A model generated the notes under the pieces. It ran no database searches and was not told the DNA's origin. It saw only the letters and a program-made list of their open reading frames with translations. Shown in pieces: positions 19,137 to 29,866 of a stretch of DNA of 64,000 bases. This DNA comes from JANQPX01 sp041398025 (GTDB lineage Bacteria > Pseudomonadota > Alphaproteobacteria > Geminicoccales > Geminicoccaceae): the NCBI GenBank assembly GCA_041398025.1, contig JAWKVM010000005.1:186001-250000 (forward strand). Direction: 5' to 3'. Both the position numbers and the translations under genes were made by a program. Positions within the stretch are counted from its first letter, which is position 1. Each line of letters opens with the position of its first letter.

Positions 19137-20750
19137 ATGATCTACCGGTTCGAACAATTCGCGCTCGATGCGGGCAAAGTTGAGCTCCGGAAGGACGGCG
19201 AGGCGGTGGCGATCGAGCCGCAGGTCTTCGCCCTCCTGCTGCTGCTGATCGAGAACCGGGAGCGCATGGTCTCCAAGGACGAGGTGATCGAAAAGGTCTG
19301 GGACGGCCGGATCGTTTCGGACTCGGCGATCGCCAGCCGCATCAAGTCGGCACGCCGCGCCCTCGACGACAGCGGCGCAGGCCAGCGCCTGATCCGCACC
19401 GTCCACGGCCAGGGTTTTCGATTCGTCGGCGAGGTCAGGCTGGAGCCGGTGCAACCGGCCGCCCGCGCTGCGGCCACGCCGATGGCAGCAGAGGCAGGCC
19501 ACGCCACGCCCGATGTTCAGCTGTCGGGCGAGGCGAACGCCGATCTGGGCAGACAGGGGACCACGGTCAAGCCATCGATCGCGGTGCTGCCGTTTCGCTG
19601 GCTCGGCGATGCGGACGGCTATGCCGGTATCGCCGACGCGCTGCCCCACGATCTGATCAGCGCGCTCGCCCGGCTGCGCTGGCTGTTCGTGATCGCGCGC
19701 GGGTCATCCTTCCGGTTTCGCGGCGTCGACCCGGACATTGCCGGGCTCGGCCGGCTGCTCGGCGTGCGCTATGGCCTGACGGGCATGGTCGAGATGTTCG
19801 GCACCAGGATCACGATCGGCGTCGAGCTCGCCGACACCCGAGACGGCGGCGTGCTCTGGGGCGACCGCTTTACCGCCTCCCTCGACGACATTCACGAGAT
19901 CCGAAGCCGCATCGTCGCCAGCATCGTCGCCGCTCTCGAGCTCCAGATCCCGCTGAACGAAGCCCGTCTCGCCCGCCTGGCCACCCCGGACAGCCTGGAC
20001 GCCTGGTCGAGCTACCATCTCGGCCTGCAGCATCTGCTCCGCTTCGCCAGGGACGACAATGCCGCCGCGGCGAGGCTGTTCGAGCGCGCGATCCGGCAGG
20101 ACCCGGGATTCTCGCGGGCCTATGCCGGCCTCTCTTCCGCCCATTTTCAAAACGCCTTTCTCAAATACACCGGGGATACGGCAGCCGAGATCCTTAAGGC
20201 CAAAGACACTGCCGCCCAGGCGATCCAGCTCGATCCCATGGACCCGTTCTCCAACTTCGCCATGGGCCGCACCTTCTGGCTGGAAGGCGATCTCGACGCC
20301 AGCCGCGGCTGGCTCGACCGGGCGACCTCGATCAGCCCCAACTATGCCCAGGGGATTTATGCCCGCGCCTGGACCGACACCCTTTCAGGCCATGGCCACG
20401 AGGGCTCGGCAAATGCCGAAGTCGCCATGTCTCTCAGCCCTCTCGATCCCTTTCTCTACGCTATGCTCGGCACCCGCGCGCTGGCCTGCATGATCGAGGG
20501 CGATGAGGCCAAGGCGGCGGAATGGGCGGAAAAGGCGGCACGCTCGCCGGGCGCCCATGTGCTGATCGCGATGATCGCCGTGGTCGCGCACAGCCTGAAC
20601 GGCGACACCGCCGCGGCGGCATCCTGGGCGGAGAATGCGCGCTCACGCCGGACCGATGTGACCAGCGATCATTTTTTCCAGGCCTTTCCGTTTCGTGACG
20701 AGACCATCAGGCAGCGGATTGCAGAGGCCTTGCGAATGCACGACTTCTGA
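19137..20750 (+). CDS. Winged-helix (OmpR/CadC-type) regulator with TolB-like and TPR domains
   Basis: The 537-residue protein has an OmpR/PhoB-type DNA-binding domain at residues 1-100 (EPQVFALLLLLIENRERMVSKDEV, then IRTVHGQGFRFVGEV). A linker follows, then a TolB-N-like segment at about 140-260 (KPSIAVLPFRWLG), then TPR repeats to the C terminus. The class is common in Alphaproteobacteria as soluble regulators related in layout to CadC and to class III adenylate cyclases, but no cyclase catalytic domain is seen here. It has no transmembrane segment. It faces the methyltransferase across a short divergent promoter with tandem repeats. A paralogue lies at 26373-27962. Confidence 0.82.
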   Translation: MIYRFEQFALDAGKVELRKDGEAVAIEPQVFALLLLLIENRERMVSKDEVIEKVWDGRIVSDSAIASRIKSARRALDDSGAGQRLIRTVHGQGFRFVGEVRLEPVQPAARAAATPMAAEAGHATPDVQLSGEANADLGRQGTTVKPSIAVLPFRWLGDADGYAGIADALPHDLISALARLRWLFVIARGSSFRFRGVDPDIAGLGRLLGVRYGLTGMVEMFGTRITIGVELADTRDGGVLWGDRFTASLDDIHEIRSRIVASIVAALELQIPLNEARLARLATPDSLDAWSSYHLGLQHLLRFARDDNAAAARLFERAIRQDPGFSRAYAGLSSAHFQNAFLKYTGDTAAEILKAKDTAAQAIQLDPMDPFSNFAMGRTFWLEGDLDASRGWLDRATSISPNYAQGIYARAWTDTLSGHGHEGSANAEVAMSLSPLDPFLYAMLGTRALACMIEGDEAKAAEWAEKAARSPGAHVLIAMIAVVAHSLNGDTAAAASWAENARSRRTDVTSDHFFQAFPFRDETIRQRIAEALRMHDF

Positions 20751-20761
20751 CGACAGATGCC

Positions 20762-22477
20762 GTGAGGGCGATCCCGCATGATTGGAAGAACGTGGCGTTG
20801 CCGAAAACCTCGCTGCTAGGCAGTTGGTCGAAGCGATCGGCTCGGACATCAAAGTCGCCATCTCCTTGGCTCGGGCGTGTCGGGATCCCGACGCTTCTGG
20901 TCATGCTCGCTGTTCTTTGCCTATCGCCGGTCGTCTGTGCGGCTGACGAGCCCTTGGTGCGCCTGGCTCGTCCCGGTGTCTGGCCAGCCGTCAAGGGGCT
21001 GATCGTTTTCGATGGCCGGGTCTGGCTGACCAACAGCCAGCCCTTCGAGGACAACAATGCGGCCGACATCTACAGCTACGATCCCGAGAGCCGGGAGCTT
21101 CGGTTCGAGCGGGGCCTCTTCAGCCAGGATGTCGGCGTGCCGGCCGTCGTCGATGGCCGCTTGTTGCTGCCGCTCGAAGATCCGCGCTTCAATCTGAGTG
21201 CCGGCGAATACGCAATCACCGATGGTCAAGCCTGGCGTTGGCATCGCCTGCCTGAGGGCCTGGCTTTCCATACCCACGCCATCGGGGCTTGCGGTGACGA
21301 TCTGCTCGCGGTGACCGGCGCCTGGGAGGGGCAGCTTCATCTGTCGTCGGACGGCGGCCGGACGTGGCGCTTGGCGCGCAGCTATCCGGCAAACGAGGCT
21401 GCATTCAGCCGTCTGGTCGCGGTCGCCGCCTTCAAGGAGCGCTGCTTTGTCGGCGCCTCGGCCTTCGGCCGGCGCGGCGCCAAGCTGCTCGAATGGCAAG
21501 GCGGCGCGCTCCACCCGGTGACCGGCTGGCCGGAGGGCAATCGCACGGATCGCCTGACCCCGTGGAAGGGGCTGCTTCTCGGCCTGAACGACACGAATGC
21601 GGGCGCAAGCCTCCATGCCTATGATGGCGAGAACGTCCGCCGGATCGTGCTGCCGACGACGGACCGCGTGCGCAATCTCGCCGCCGACGGCGAAACGCTC
21701 TGGATGGTGGCCGGCAACAGCCTCTGGCGGACCGCCGATGCCGTTCGATGGCAGGAGGTCCAGCGCTTCGACGAGACGCCGATCGCCGTCGCCGCGTCCG
21801 GCGGCAGCGTGTTCGTCGGCACCTTCGCGAAGAAAGGTGGCAGCCTCTTCGGCCCGAAGCGGGCGATCGACATGCACGGCGCTGCAGCCGCCAAGCCGTT
21901 GGCGCCGCAGCCGCGACGACGCGTCGACGCCACGATGTGGGCTGATGTCGAGAAGAAGATCGGTGGCTATCTCGAGGCGAGCGGGCCGGGGGATGATGCC
22001 GGTCGCCTCGAGGCGCTGAGCAGGTCACTGCGGCGGCTGACGACCGTTGCCGACCCGGCGATCGGCGAGCGTTTGGCGGCGCATATCGATGCCCTCGATC
22101 TCCGAAGCGGTCTGTGGCGGTTTGTCAGCCCGCGCAGCAGGAGGTCCCAGATCCTCGGCTGGCACCTGCTGAGCGCGATAGCCGTCAATGGCCACGGACA
22201 TGTGCCGGTCGATCTGCTGGCGGCGTCACTCTCCTCCTGGCGCAATGCCACCAAGAAGAACCTGGACCCACCCATAGCCGCGCTGGCCACCGTCGGATGG
22301 CTCGATCAGCATAACGGCGACACGCTCGACGCCTTGATCCGACGTCTCAGCCGCACGGGGATCGAGCCTTGGGAAATCGGGGATATCACCGCCGCCCTGA
22401 CGGCGCTGACCGGCCAATCCTTCGCCCACGACGTTGACCGCTGGCAGGCCTGGTGGTCCGAAAGGAAGCGGCGTTGA
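20762..22477 (+). CDS. Exported protein with predicted beta-propeller, function unknown
   Basis: The product of up to 571 residues has a hydrophobic segment at about residues 42-60 ending VVCA-AD, a likely signal peptide. Translation could begin at GTG 20762 or further in; the long basic stretch before the hydrophobic part makes the start uncertain. The mature protein shows repeated blade-like segments, one with SSDGGRTW (about residue 197), a BNR/Asp-box motif, so a beta-propeller of about 300 residues is likely. The last 180 residues are helical. I do not recognise the family. It starts 11 bases after the winged-helix/TPR regulator stop and may share its transcript. Confidence 0.65.
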   Translation: MRAIPHDWKNVALPKTSLLGSWSKRSARTSKSPSPWLGRVGIPTLLVMLAVLCLSPVVCAADEPLVRLARPGVWPAVKGLIVFDGRVWLTNSQPFEDNNAADIYSYDPESRELRFERGLFSQDVGVPAVVDGRLLLPLEDPRFNLSAGEYAITDGQAWRWHRLPEGLAFHTHAIGACGDDLLAVTGAWEGQLHLSSDGGRTWRLARSYPANEAAFSRLVAVAAFKERCFVGASAFGRRGAKLLEWQGGALHPVTGWPEGNRTDRLTPWKGLLLGLNDTNAGASLHAYDGENVRRIVLPTTDRVRNLAADGETLWMVAGNSLWRTADAVRWQEVQRFDETPIAVAASGGSVFVGTFAKKGGSLFGPKRAIDMHGAAAAKPLAPQPRRRVDATMWADVEKKIGGYLEASGPGDDAGRLEALSRSLRRLTTVADPAIGERLAAHIDALDLRSGLWRFVSPRSRRSQILGWHLLSAIAVNGHGHVPVDLLAASLSSWRNATKKNLDPPIAALATVGWLDQHNGDTLDALIRRLSRTGIEPWEIGDITAALTALTGQSFAHDVDRWQAWWSERKRR

Positions 22478-22529
22478 AGTCGGGGTCATTCGTTGAACCA
22501 CCATGCGGGCGTGTCCGTCGACCCGTATC

Positions 22530-23507
22530 TCAGCGTGAAGCTCGCGCCCGCCTGTCGTCCCGATCCGCGGAGGTCGGTCTGCTCGGACCGTGGAGACGAC
22601 AGCTTTCGGCACCTAGCCGCTCGATCAGGGCATCGATCATGGCTCGGATGTTGGGCGACAGGTTACGGACGCTGGGAAAGACCGCATAGCACGCTGCCGG
22701 CGGCGGGGCGTGGTCCGGGAGAACTTCGACCAGGTCGCCTGCCGCCAGGGCGTCCCGGACATAGAGCTCCGGCAGACGGGCGATGCCGAGGCCGGCAATG
22801 GCGAGATCGCGGAGCACGCCCCAGCTGTTGATCGCCACCTTGGGGCGAACCACGACCGATTGCGCGCCTTCCTGGCCGTGAAGGCGCCAGGTCGATGCAT
22901 CCGTATGAGCGGTCATCACGAGGCAGCGATGGTCGACGAGGTCCGCCGGCGTGGCGGGTGCGCCGTGGATGCGGAGATAGGCGGGGCTGGCATAGAGCCG
23001 CTTGGCCTGCGGCTCGGAGATCCGCCGCGAGACCAGGCTGGAATCGCGAAGCGGCCCGACCCGGAGCGCGAGATCGAAGCCCTCCTCGACCAGATTGACC
23101 TGCCGGTCGGTCAGCTCGACATGGACGTCCACCTCGGGGTGACGCTCTGCAAACCAGATCAGCGCATCGCCGAGGACGGACTGACCGAGTTCCACCGGCG
23201 CCGTCAGGCGCAGATTGCCCCGCGGGCGCTGCTGCAGATCCGCAACCAGATTGTCGGCAGCCTGAAGGGCGGCGAGCGCCGGCGCGATCGCCTCGAGATA
23301 GCTCTCGCCGACATCGGTGAGCCGGACCGTGCGCGTATTGCGCGTGAGAAGCCGGGCACCAAGCCGCTCCTCGAGCTTGGCGACGCGCTGGCTGAGCGCC
23401 GATTTCGACAGGCCCAGCGCGCGGGCGGCGCCGCGAAAGCTCTGCGCTTCCGCCACCTTGGCGAAGGCGGTCAGGCCGTTCAGGTCCTGATCGATCATTG
23501 TCCTCAT
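22530..23507 (-). CDS. LysR-family transcriptional regulator
   Basis: The LysR helix-turn-helix is at the N terminus (FAKVAEAQSFRGAARALGLSKSALSQRVAKLEERLG), followed by a substrate-binding domain with features of the CrgA/YhjC subgroup (HPEVDVHVELTDRQVNLVEEGFDLALRVG). The start is either ATG 23507 or 23498; longer versions add residues without family similarity. The product is about 325 residues. It is divergent from the old-yellow-enzyme gene at 23628, an arrangement seen for many LysR/NemA-type pairs, so it probably controls that gene in response to reactive electrophiles. Confidence 0.85.
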   Translation of the reverse strand: MRTMIDQDLNGLTAFAKVAEAQSFRGAARALGLSKSALSQRVAKLEERLGARLLTRNTRTVRLTDVGESYLEAIAPALAALQAADNLVADLQQRPRGNLRLTAPVELGQSVLGDALIWFAERHPEVDVHVELTDRQVNLVEEGFDLALRVGPLRDSSLVSRRISEPQAKRLYASPAYLRIHGAPATPADLVDHRCLVMTAHTDASTWRLHGQEGAQSVVVRPKVAINSWGVLRDLAIAGLGIARLPELYVRDALAAGDLVEVLPDHAPPPAACYAVFPSVRNLSPNIRAMIDALIERLGAESCRLHGPSRPTSADRDDRRARASR

Positions 23508-23627
23508 AGAAGGACAGTCTATCCGTCTTTTTGCCATTGTCCAGCGAATGGCGGCCAGTAAATACAAAGCTCGACAAGCCGAAGCACGCCCCCCCGAAGC
23601 ACGCCCCTAATCAGCAGGAGCCCGCCG

Positions 23628-24689
<1,062 letters not shown>

Positions 24690-24736
24690 GCGAAGCGCAG
24701 CATCACGCGTCCAGCCCTTTGCGGGTGTCGGGTCGG

Positions 24737-25690
24737 TCAGAGCAGGCGCCCCTGGCGCGCGGCTCTGACCTTTCCGCCTCCGCCGGTGGCCCGGGCCCGC
24801 CAGTGGCGCTGCATGATCGCCGGTCCCTGTGCGGCCATCAGGCCGGCCAGCACCAGGAGGGCGCCGATCCACTGTCGGATCGACAGGGATTCGCCGAGCA
24901 CGCTCCACGCCATGATGGCCGCCGAAAGCGGCACCAGATGGAAAAATTGCGAGGCGGCCGTGGGTCCGACGATTTCGATGGCCTTGTCCCAGAGCCAATA
25001 GGCGAGCGCACTGGCGGCCACGCCGAGATAGAGCGCGGCGATGAGCGCTTCCGGTGACCGCTCCAGAATCTCATGGGGCGATGTGCCATAAGCGAGAAAG
25101 AACGGTGTCTGCACGACCAGGCCCACCAGGATCAGGCTTTGCAGGAGCGCCAGCGCAGGCACGTCGGCTGGCCGAATCTTGAGCAGAACGGTGAACAGCG
25201 CCCAGATCGCCACCGTGACCAGCATGATGCCTTCGCCGTGGTTCAGGCTGAACGTGATGACCCCGTTGCTGATCACCAGCACAGCGCCCCCGAAGGACAG
25301 CAGGCAGCCAGCCAGCTGGCGTCCGCAGAACCGATCCCCAAGCAGGATCAGGGCGAGGGCCATGGTGACGAGAGGCGTCGCAGCATGCAGCAAGGCGCCC
25401 TGAGCCGACGTGGTCATGGTCAAGGCGGTGTAGACTAGCGTGTTGAAGGAAACGACGCTGAGGAGGCTGAGTGTGAGCACCCATCGCCAGCGCCTGACGA
25501 TCGACCGCCAGCAGCCCCGCAGGGCCGGCCAGCTCATCGGCGCCAGGACGACAAAGGCGATCAGCCATCTGTAGTAGTTCAGCGAGAAGGGATCGATCGT
25601 CCCGTGCACGGCCCTGCCGATCACGAAGTTCGATCCCCAGAGGATCGGCGGCAGCAGCAGGCAGACCAGCACCTGACAGAGCCTGGCCAT
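24737..25690 (-). CDS. DMT-superfamily (EamA) transporter
   Basis: This membrane protein of about 317 residues has ten hydrophobic segments and two EamA repeats; PPILWGSNFVIGRAV at the N terminus and ILLGDRFCGRQLAGCLLSFGGAVLV in the middle are typical. These proteins export amino acids or metabolites. The ATG at 25690 begins just before the first membrane helix; an upstream ATG at 25759 adds 23 polar residues. Neither has a good Shine-Dalgarno, so the start is unsettled. It converges on the old-yellow-enzyme gene. Confidence 0.82.
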   Translation of the reverse strand: MARLCQVLVCLLLPPILWGSNFVIGRAVHGTIDPFSLNYYRWLIAFVVLAPMSWPALRGCWRSIVRRWRWVLTLSLLSVVSFNTLVYTALTMTTSAQGALLHAATPLVTMALALILLGDRFCGRQLAGCLLSFGGAVLVISNGVITFSLNHGEGIMLVTVAIWALFTVLLKIRPADVPALALLQSLILVGLVVQTPFFLAYGTSPHEILERSPEALIAALYLGVAASALAYWLWDKAIEIVGPTAASQFFHLVPLSAAIMAWSVLGESLSIRQWIGALLVLAGLMAAQGPAIMQRHWRARATGGGGKVRAARQGRLL

Positions 25691-25759
25691 CGCATGCCAA
25701 TGGCCGCCCGTGCTGGTCTCCGCCGCGCGATACCGAAATGTTGGCTGCGTCACGGCCAT

Positions 25760-26372
25760 CGGACGTCAGGTCGAGCCGTGCCGGAAACGGAGGAAGCGAG
25801 AAATCCGTTCGCTCATCTGCCTTGTCCATATGAGGAGGCGATTTGCAAAGCCGTTTGGCTCTCCTGGGTTCTGTTCGGGATAGACGTGGCAGAAAGGAGC
25901 GCAGGATTCGCGCAAACGGTCCGAAGACCGGGGCGGCCGGGCAGCCGAAGGCGGCCTGTCCTTGGCGGGCGTTCGATGGTTTCGCGTTGATGACCGAGCT
26001 GATTGAAATGACGCTACTCGATAGAATTCAACGAATGGATCGACCAGGTGCGACATCGCCATTCCCCTTGCGATGATCTGTGTCCTTCACCCAGGGCCGA
26101 TGGACGTCGAGGCGCGCGATCAGATCAGCCGCCGTTATGGGCTAGCTGGGCAGCGCCGCGTGGAACGAGACAATTTGGACGAGTGCGAAAGGTGGTGGCG
26201 CGCTTAACCTCGCGACTATCTAGGAACGTTACCATCAGCATCTCCTGAATGGATGTCTTGATGGTACGGCGCGTGCGCGGCGGTGACTTTGAGAAACCCT
26301 TGACAAAACGCTGAGATTTGCCGGATTTCCAGGCGGTGGGCAGCTCCTGTCGCTGTCTGTTCGGACTACGGC
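25760..26372. other. Intergenic region without a clear gene
   Basis: About 610 bases separate the transporter start from the winged-helix/TPR regulator stop. Several small frames exist on both strands (for example a minus-strand frame across 26125-26280), but none shows recognised motifs or a good ribosome binding site. Base composition is a little lower in GC than the neighbours. It should contain the transporter promoter. Confidence 0.45.
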
Positions 26373-27962
26373 CTAGGTCAGACCGGCTTTTTGCATGCCT
26401 TTCAGGAATTTTCGCATCGGTTCCGCGGTGTAGGGGACGGACTCCTCGATCCATGCCAAAGATATCTTGGGCTGCAGCTCGCGCAGCTTGTTCAGCACCG
26501 CCCGCGCTTCGTCCATCTGACCGGCCTGGGCCAGGCTCGCGCAGAGAATGCGATAGTAGCTCGACGTTCCGGATCGCTGCCGGACGGCGTCGCGCGCCCA
26601 TCGAATCGCCTCGTCATAGCGACCGGCAAGATAGTGCGCGACGGCGCACGCACCGGCATTCAGCCCCACGAGGTCCCGCGGGTTCATCTTCATCGCCTGA
26701 TCGAGATGAAGCAGCGCTGCCTCCGATCGACCGTCCATGGCGAGCGCACCGCCAAGCGCCGTCTGCGCCAGCGCGAAATTCGGATTGAGCTCGAGGGCGT
26801 CGTTGAGGGAGCGAACGGCCTGAACCGGCTCTCGATACATGAAGGCGAGGAACCCGAGGGCGAGATGCGCCCATGGATCACGCTCGTCCAGTTCCGTGGC
26901 CTGGTGCGCGTGCATCATGGCGAGCCTGCCGACATGCTGAAGGGGCTGCCAGTCGGTATAGGCGGCGAAAGCGAGCACGATCGCCAGGGTGCTGTGGGCC
27001 GGCGCATAGTCGGGATGCTGCTTGACGGCCCGCGTGAGCATGTCGATCGCGGTCCTGCCGCCGACGTCGGTCAGTCTCCAGAAATGCGACAAGGCGCGCG
27101 CCACCAGATCCCAGGCGCCGAGATCGTCGATCTTTCGCGCCTGGATGCGCAGCGCTTCCGCAGCGAGAAGGCGCGGCTCGATCGTCGCGGCCACGCTGGC
27201 GGTGATCTCGTCCTGAAGCGCGAACATGTCGGCGACTTCGCGATCATAGCGCTCGGACCAGATGCAGATGCCGGTGGTCGCATCCATCAGCCTCGCGGTG
27301 ACGCGAATGGCCTGGCCGCTTTTGCGGATGCTGCCGTGCAGGATGTAGCGCACGCCGAGCTCGCGGCCGATCTGCCGCATATCCAAATTCTCGCCCTTGT
27401 AGACGAAGCTGGAATAGCGCGCGATGACGAAGAACCAGCGCAGGCGCGACAGGGCGGTGATGATCTCCTCGCTGATCCCTTCGGTGAAATACTCCTGCTC
27501 GGGATCGCCCGACATGTTGACCAAGGGCAAGATCGCGATCGAGGGTTTGCCGGGCCAGGTCTCGGGCGCGGCACTCGGCGATGATGCATCGCCGCCGCCG
27601 GCTTGATCTGTCGGCGGGCCGGACCGGTCGCGGTCGCCGCTAGGGGGCGCGTGTTCGACCACCTCGCCGACGAACAGAAATCCCTGCCGCGCCTTGGTGC
27701 GAATCAGGCGCTGCGCCTTGCCGCTGTCGCCGATGGCCCGGCGTGCCGCGGTAATTCTGCTGGAAATCGTCGATTCGGAGATATATTCGCGTCCGTTCCA
27801 CACCTCGAGGATCAGGTCGTCCCTGGTAACCAGGCGATGACGGTTTCGGATGAGACAGAGCAGGATCCTGAAGACTTGGGGTTCGATCGATACCAGCTGC
27901 CCATCACGCAAAAATTGCCGTCGATCGACATCCAGATGACAATCGTCAAAAGAATAGATCAC
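26373..27962 (-). CDS. Winged-helix (OmpR/CadC-type) regulator with TolB-like and TPR domains, paralogue
   Basis: The 529-residue protein shares the layout of the 19137 regulator. It has a winged helix at 1-100 (SIEPQVFRILLCLIRNRHRLVTRDDLILEVWNG is the equivalent region), a Pro/Ser-rich linker, a TolB-N-like domain from about 138 (GKPSIAILPLVNMSGDPEQEYFTEG), then TPRs (AHLALGFLAFMYREP; NPNFALAQTALGGALAMDGRSE). It keeps the GDPEQEYFTEGI motif that the other copy lacks. There is no catalytic cyclase domain and no membrane helix. The nearest genes are a DMT transporter and a polyol dehydrogenase, but no target is obvious. Confidence 0.82.
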   Translation of the reverse strand: MIYSFDDCHLDVDRRQFLRDGQLVSIEPQVFRILLCLIRNRHRLVTRDDLILEVWNGREYISESTISSRITAARRAIGDSGKAQRLIRTKARQGFLFVGEVVEHAPPSGDRDRSGPPTDQAGGGDASSPSAAPETWPGKPSIAILPLVNMSGDPEQEYFTEGISEEIITALSRLRWFFVIARYSSFVYKGENLDMRQIGRELGVRYILHGSIRKSGQAIRVTARLMDATTGICIWSERYDREVADMFALQDEITASVAATIEPRLLAAEALRIQARKIDDLGAWDLVARALSHFWRLTDVGGRTAIDMLTRAVKQHPDYAPAHSTLAIVLAFAAYTDWQPLQHVGRLAMMHAHQATELDERDPWAHLALGFLAFMYREPVQAVRSLNDALELNPNFALAQTALGGALAMDGRSEAALLHLDQAMKMNPRDLVGLNAGACAVAHYLAGRYDEAIRWARDAVRQRSGTSSYYRILCASLAQAGQMDEARAVLNKLRELQPKISLAWIEESVPYTAEPMRKFLKGMQKAGLT

Positions 27963-28272
27963 GATGAACTCGCTCTTAGTGATATTACACTGAAAATTTC
28001 AACCCAAAGGCGCTCATCGCAGATATTCAGCGATTGTTATGCTTGTTCGAATACATCCTCGCCGGCAATTACGCACGAATATTTTGAGAGCAAGGACTGG
28101 CGCAGTCGAGCTGTCCTCGGACATGCCGATACGTCGAGCCAAGGCAAAGTTGTGGCCCGGAAGGCAAGCTGGTGCACAAACCAGCCATCGCCGCGACATC
28201 TGGAGGAAGCTTGGAGCTAAAGCAGGAAAGAGCTCGATTTACGATGCCGACGGCTTCGAGTCCTCGGGCCGG
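27963..28272. other. Intergenic region, lower GC
   Basis: This 310-base stretch lies upstream of the winged-helix/TPR regulator. It is visibly richer in A and T for its first 120 bases and includes the partly symmetrical AGTGATATTACACT around 27978-27991, close to where the regulator promoter should be. No gene is seen. Confidence 0.4.
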
Positions 28273-29742
28273 CTAGGCCTTCAAATAGGCATCGAGCGTC
28301 GCTTCGACACCGTGCTCGTACAAGGCCGCGAGCCAGCGGGTGAAGGCCGCCTGCAGGCGTTCATCACGGCCGACATCGCCATAGACCTTGTCCATCGCCA
28401 GCCAGGCCGCAGGCTTCGAGCGCGCCTCCGCGGCGACAGCCGTCAGGCGGTCCCAGCTGGGATCGTTGGGCTCGATCGCCCTGCCGTCTTCGAGCTTGCC
28501 CGCGCAGTAGCGGCACCAGAGCGCGCTCGCCAGCGCCAAGCCGTCGAAGGAGGCACCTCGGGCGATCGCATCCTGGATCGAGGGCACGATGAATTTCGGC
28601 TGGCGGTTCGAGCCGTCGAGGCAGAGACGGCGTGTGGTGTCAGCGACGTTAGGGTTGGCGAAGCGCCTGCGCACCACCTCAAAATAGTCCGCGGGGTCCG
28701 TGCCGGGCACGGCTGCGACGCCGGGAATGACCTCGTCCTGCTCGATCTTATCGAGATAGCGCGGGATCAGATCGTGACGCATGGCGGCGTCCGCGAACTC
28801 GATGCCGAGCAGGGCGGCGGGATAGGCGATGATCGCATGGCCGCCGTTCAGGATCCTGAGCTTCATCAGCTCATAGGGCGTGACGTCCTCGACGAAGGTG
28901 ACGCCGACCTCCTCCAGCGGCGGGCGGCCCGCCGGAAAATCGTCCTCGAGCACCCACTGGATGAAGTCCTCGGAGAACACCGGCCAGTCGTCGGCGATGC
29001 CATAGGTGTCGCGGGCACGGCTGCGCTCGCGGTCGGAGGTCGCCGGCGTGATGCGGTCGACCATGGCGTTCGGGAAGGAGACGGCCCTGCCGACCCACTC
29101 GGCGAATGCGGGGTCGGACAGCCTGGCGAGGCCCATCATCGTGCCGCGCGTGACGTGGCCGTTGTGAGGAATGTTGTCGCAGCACATGACGGTGAACGGC
29201 GGATGGCCCGCAGCCTCGCGCATCCGAAGGCTCTTCAGCATCATGCCGAAGGCGGTGGAGGGCGCGTCGGGGTTGGCTGCATCCTTCCGGATCGCGTCAT
29301 GGGTCGGATCGAACTTGCCATCAGCATCGAGAAAATAGCCGCCCTCGGTGACCGTCAGCGACACGATGCGGATGTCGGGCAGCGCCATGCGCGCGCAGAT
29401 CGCTTCGCCGTCGGCGGCCGGCAGGTAGTCGATCATCGCGCCGGTGATGCGCGCGTCCGCATCCTCGGCACTCTGCTCGACCAGCAGCGAGAGGTAGTCC
29501 TGGCCGGCCAGGATCTCGCGGGCGCGCGCATCCCCCGGCATGACGCTCGCGCCCACGATCGCCCAGTCCCGGCCGCGGCCCCTGGAGAACAGGCGGTCGA
29601 GATAGGACGCCTGATGGGCGCGATGAAAATTGCCGACGCCGAAATGCAGGATACCGGCCGAGAGGTTTTCGCGGGCATAGCCGGGGCGCCCGACACCTTC
29701 GGGAATGTCGCCCAGCGTCTTCAAGGATGGTTTCACGGCCAT
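28273..29742 (-). CDS. Mannitol dehydrogenase family polyol oxidoreductase
   Basis: The 489-residue protein matches the polyol-specific long-chain dehydrogenases that oxidise mannitol, arabinitol or related sugar alcohols or uronate-derived polyols with NAD. It has an N-terminal Rossmann start (ILHFGVGNFHRAHQ, about residue 32) and the catalytic K-x5-N-x2-H signature in KLRILNGGHA (about residue 285). The ATG at 29742 is chosen because GAGGAGA precedes it. It ends close to a decayed permease remnant, which may once have been its transporter neighbour. Which polyol is used cannot be told from the sequence. Confidence 0.85.
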   Translation of the reverse strand: MAVKPSLKTLGDIPEGVGRPGYARENLSAGILHFGVGNFHRAHQASYLDRLFSRGRGRDWAIVGASVMPGDARAREILAGQDYLSLLVEQSAEDADARITGAMIDYLPAADGEAICARMALPDIRIVSLTVTEGGYFLDADGKFDPTHDAIRKDAANPDAPSTAFGMMLKSLRMREAAGHPPFTVMCCDNIPHNGHVTRGTMMGLARLSDPAFAEWVGRAVSFPNAMVDRITPATSDRERSRARDTYGIADDWPVFSEDFIQWVLEDDFPAGRPPLEEVGVTFVEDVTPYELMKLRILNGGHAIIAYPAALLGIEFADAAMRHDLIPRYLDKIEQDEVIPGVAAVPGTDPADYFEVVRRRFANPNVADTTRRLCLDGSNRQPKFIVPSIQDAIARGASFDGLALASALWCRYCAGKLEDGRAIEPNDPSWDRLTAVAAEARSKPAAWLAMDKVYGDVGRDERLQAAFTRWLAALYEHGVEATLDAYLKA

Positions 29743-29866
29743 GTCTTGTCTCCTCGGCCCTTCGGCCGGCAATCTTCAGCGCGCGTGTCGGCAGCATACT
29801 CCGCGGTGGCCGGCACAGCGGGGCCCCGTCCGCAGACAGCACCGACTTCGAGCGCTGCAGGTCCCA

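Noticed and set aside
25766..26280. Short minus-strand frames in the gap after the DMT transporter.
   Set aside because: No ribosome binding site, no recognisable domain and biased composition.
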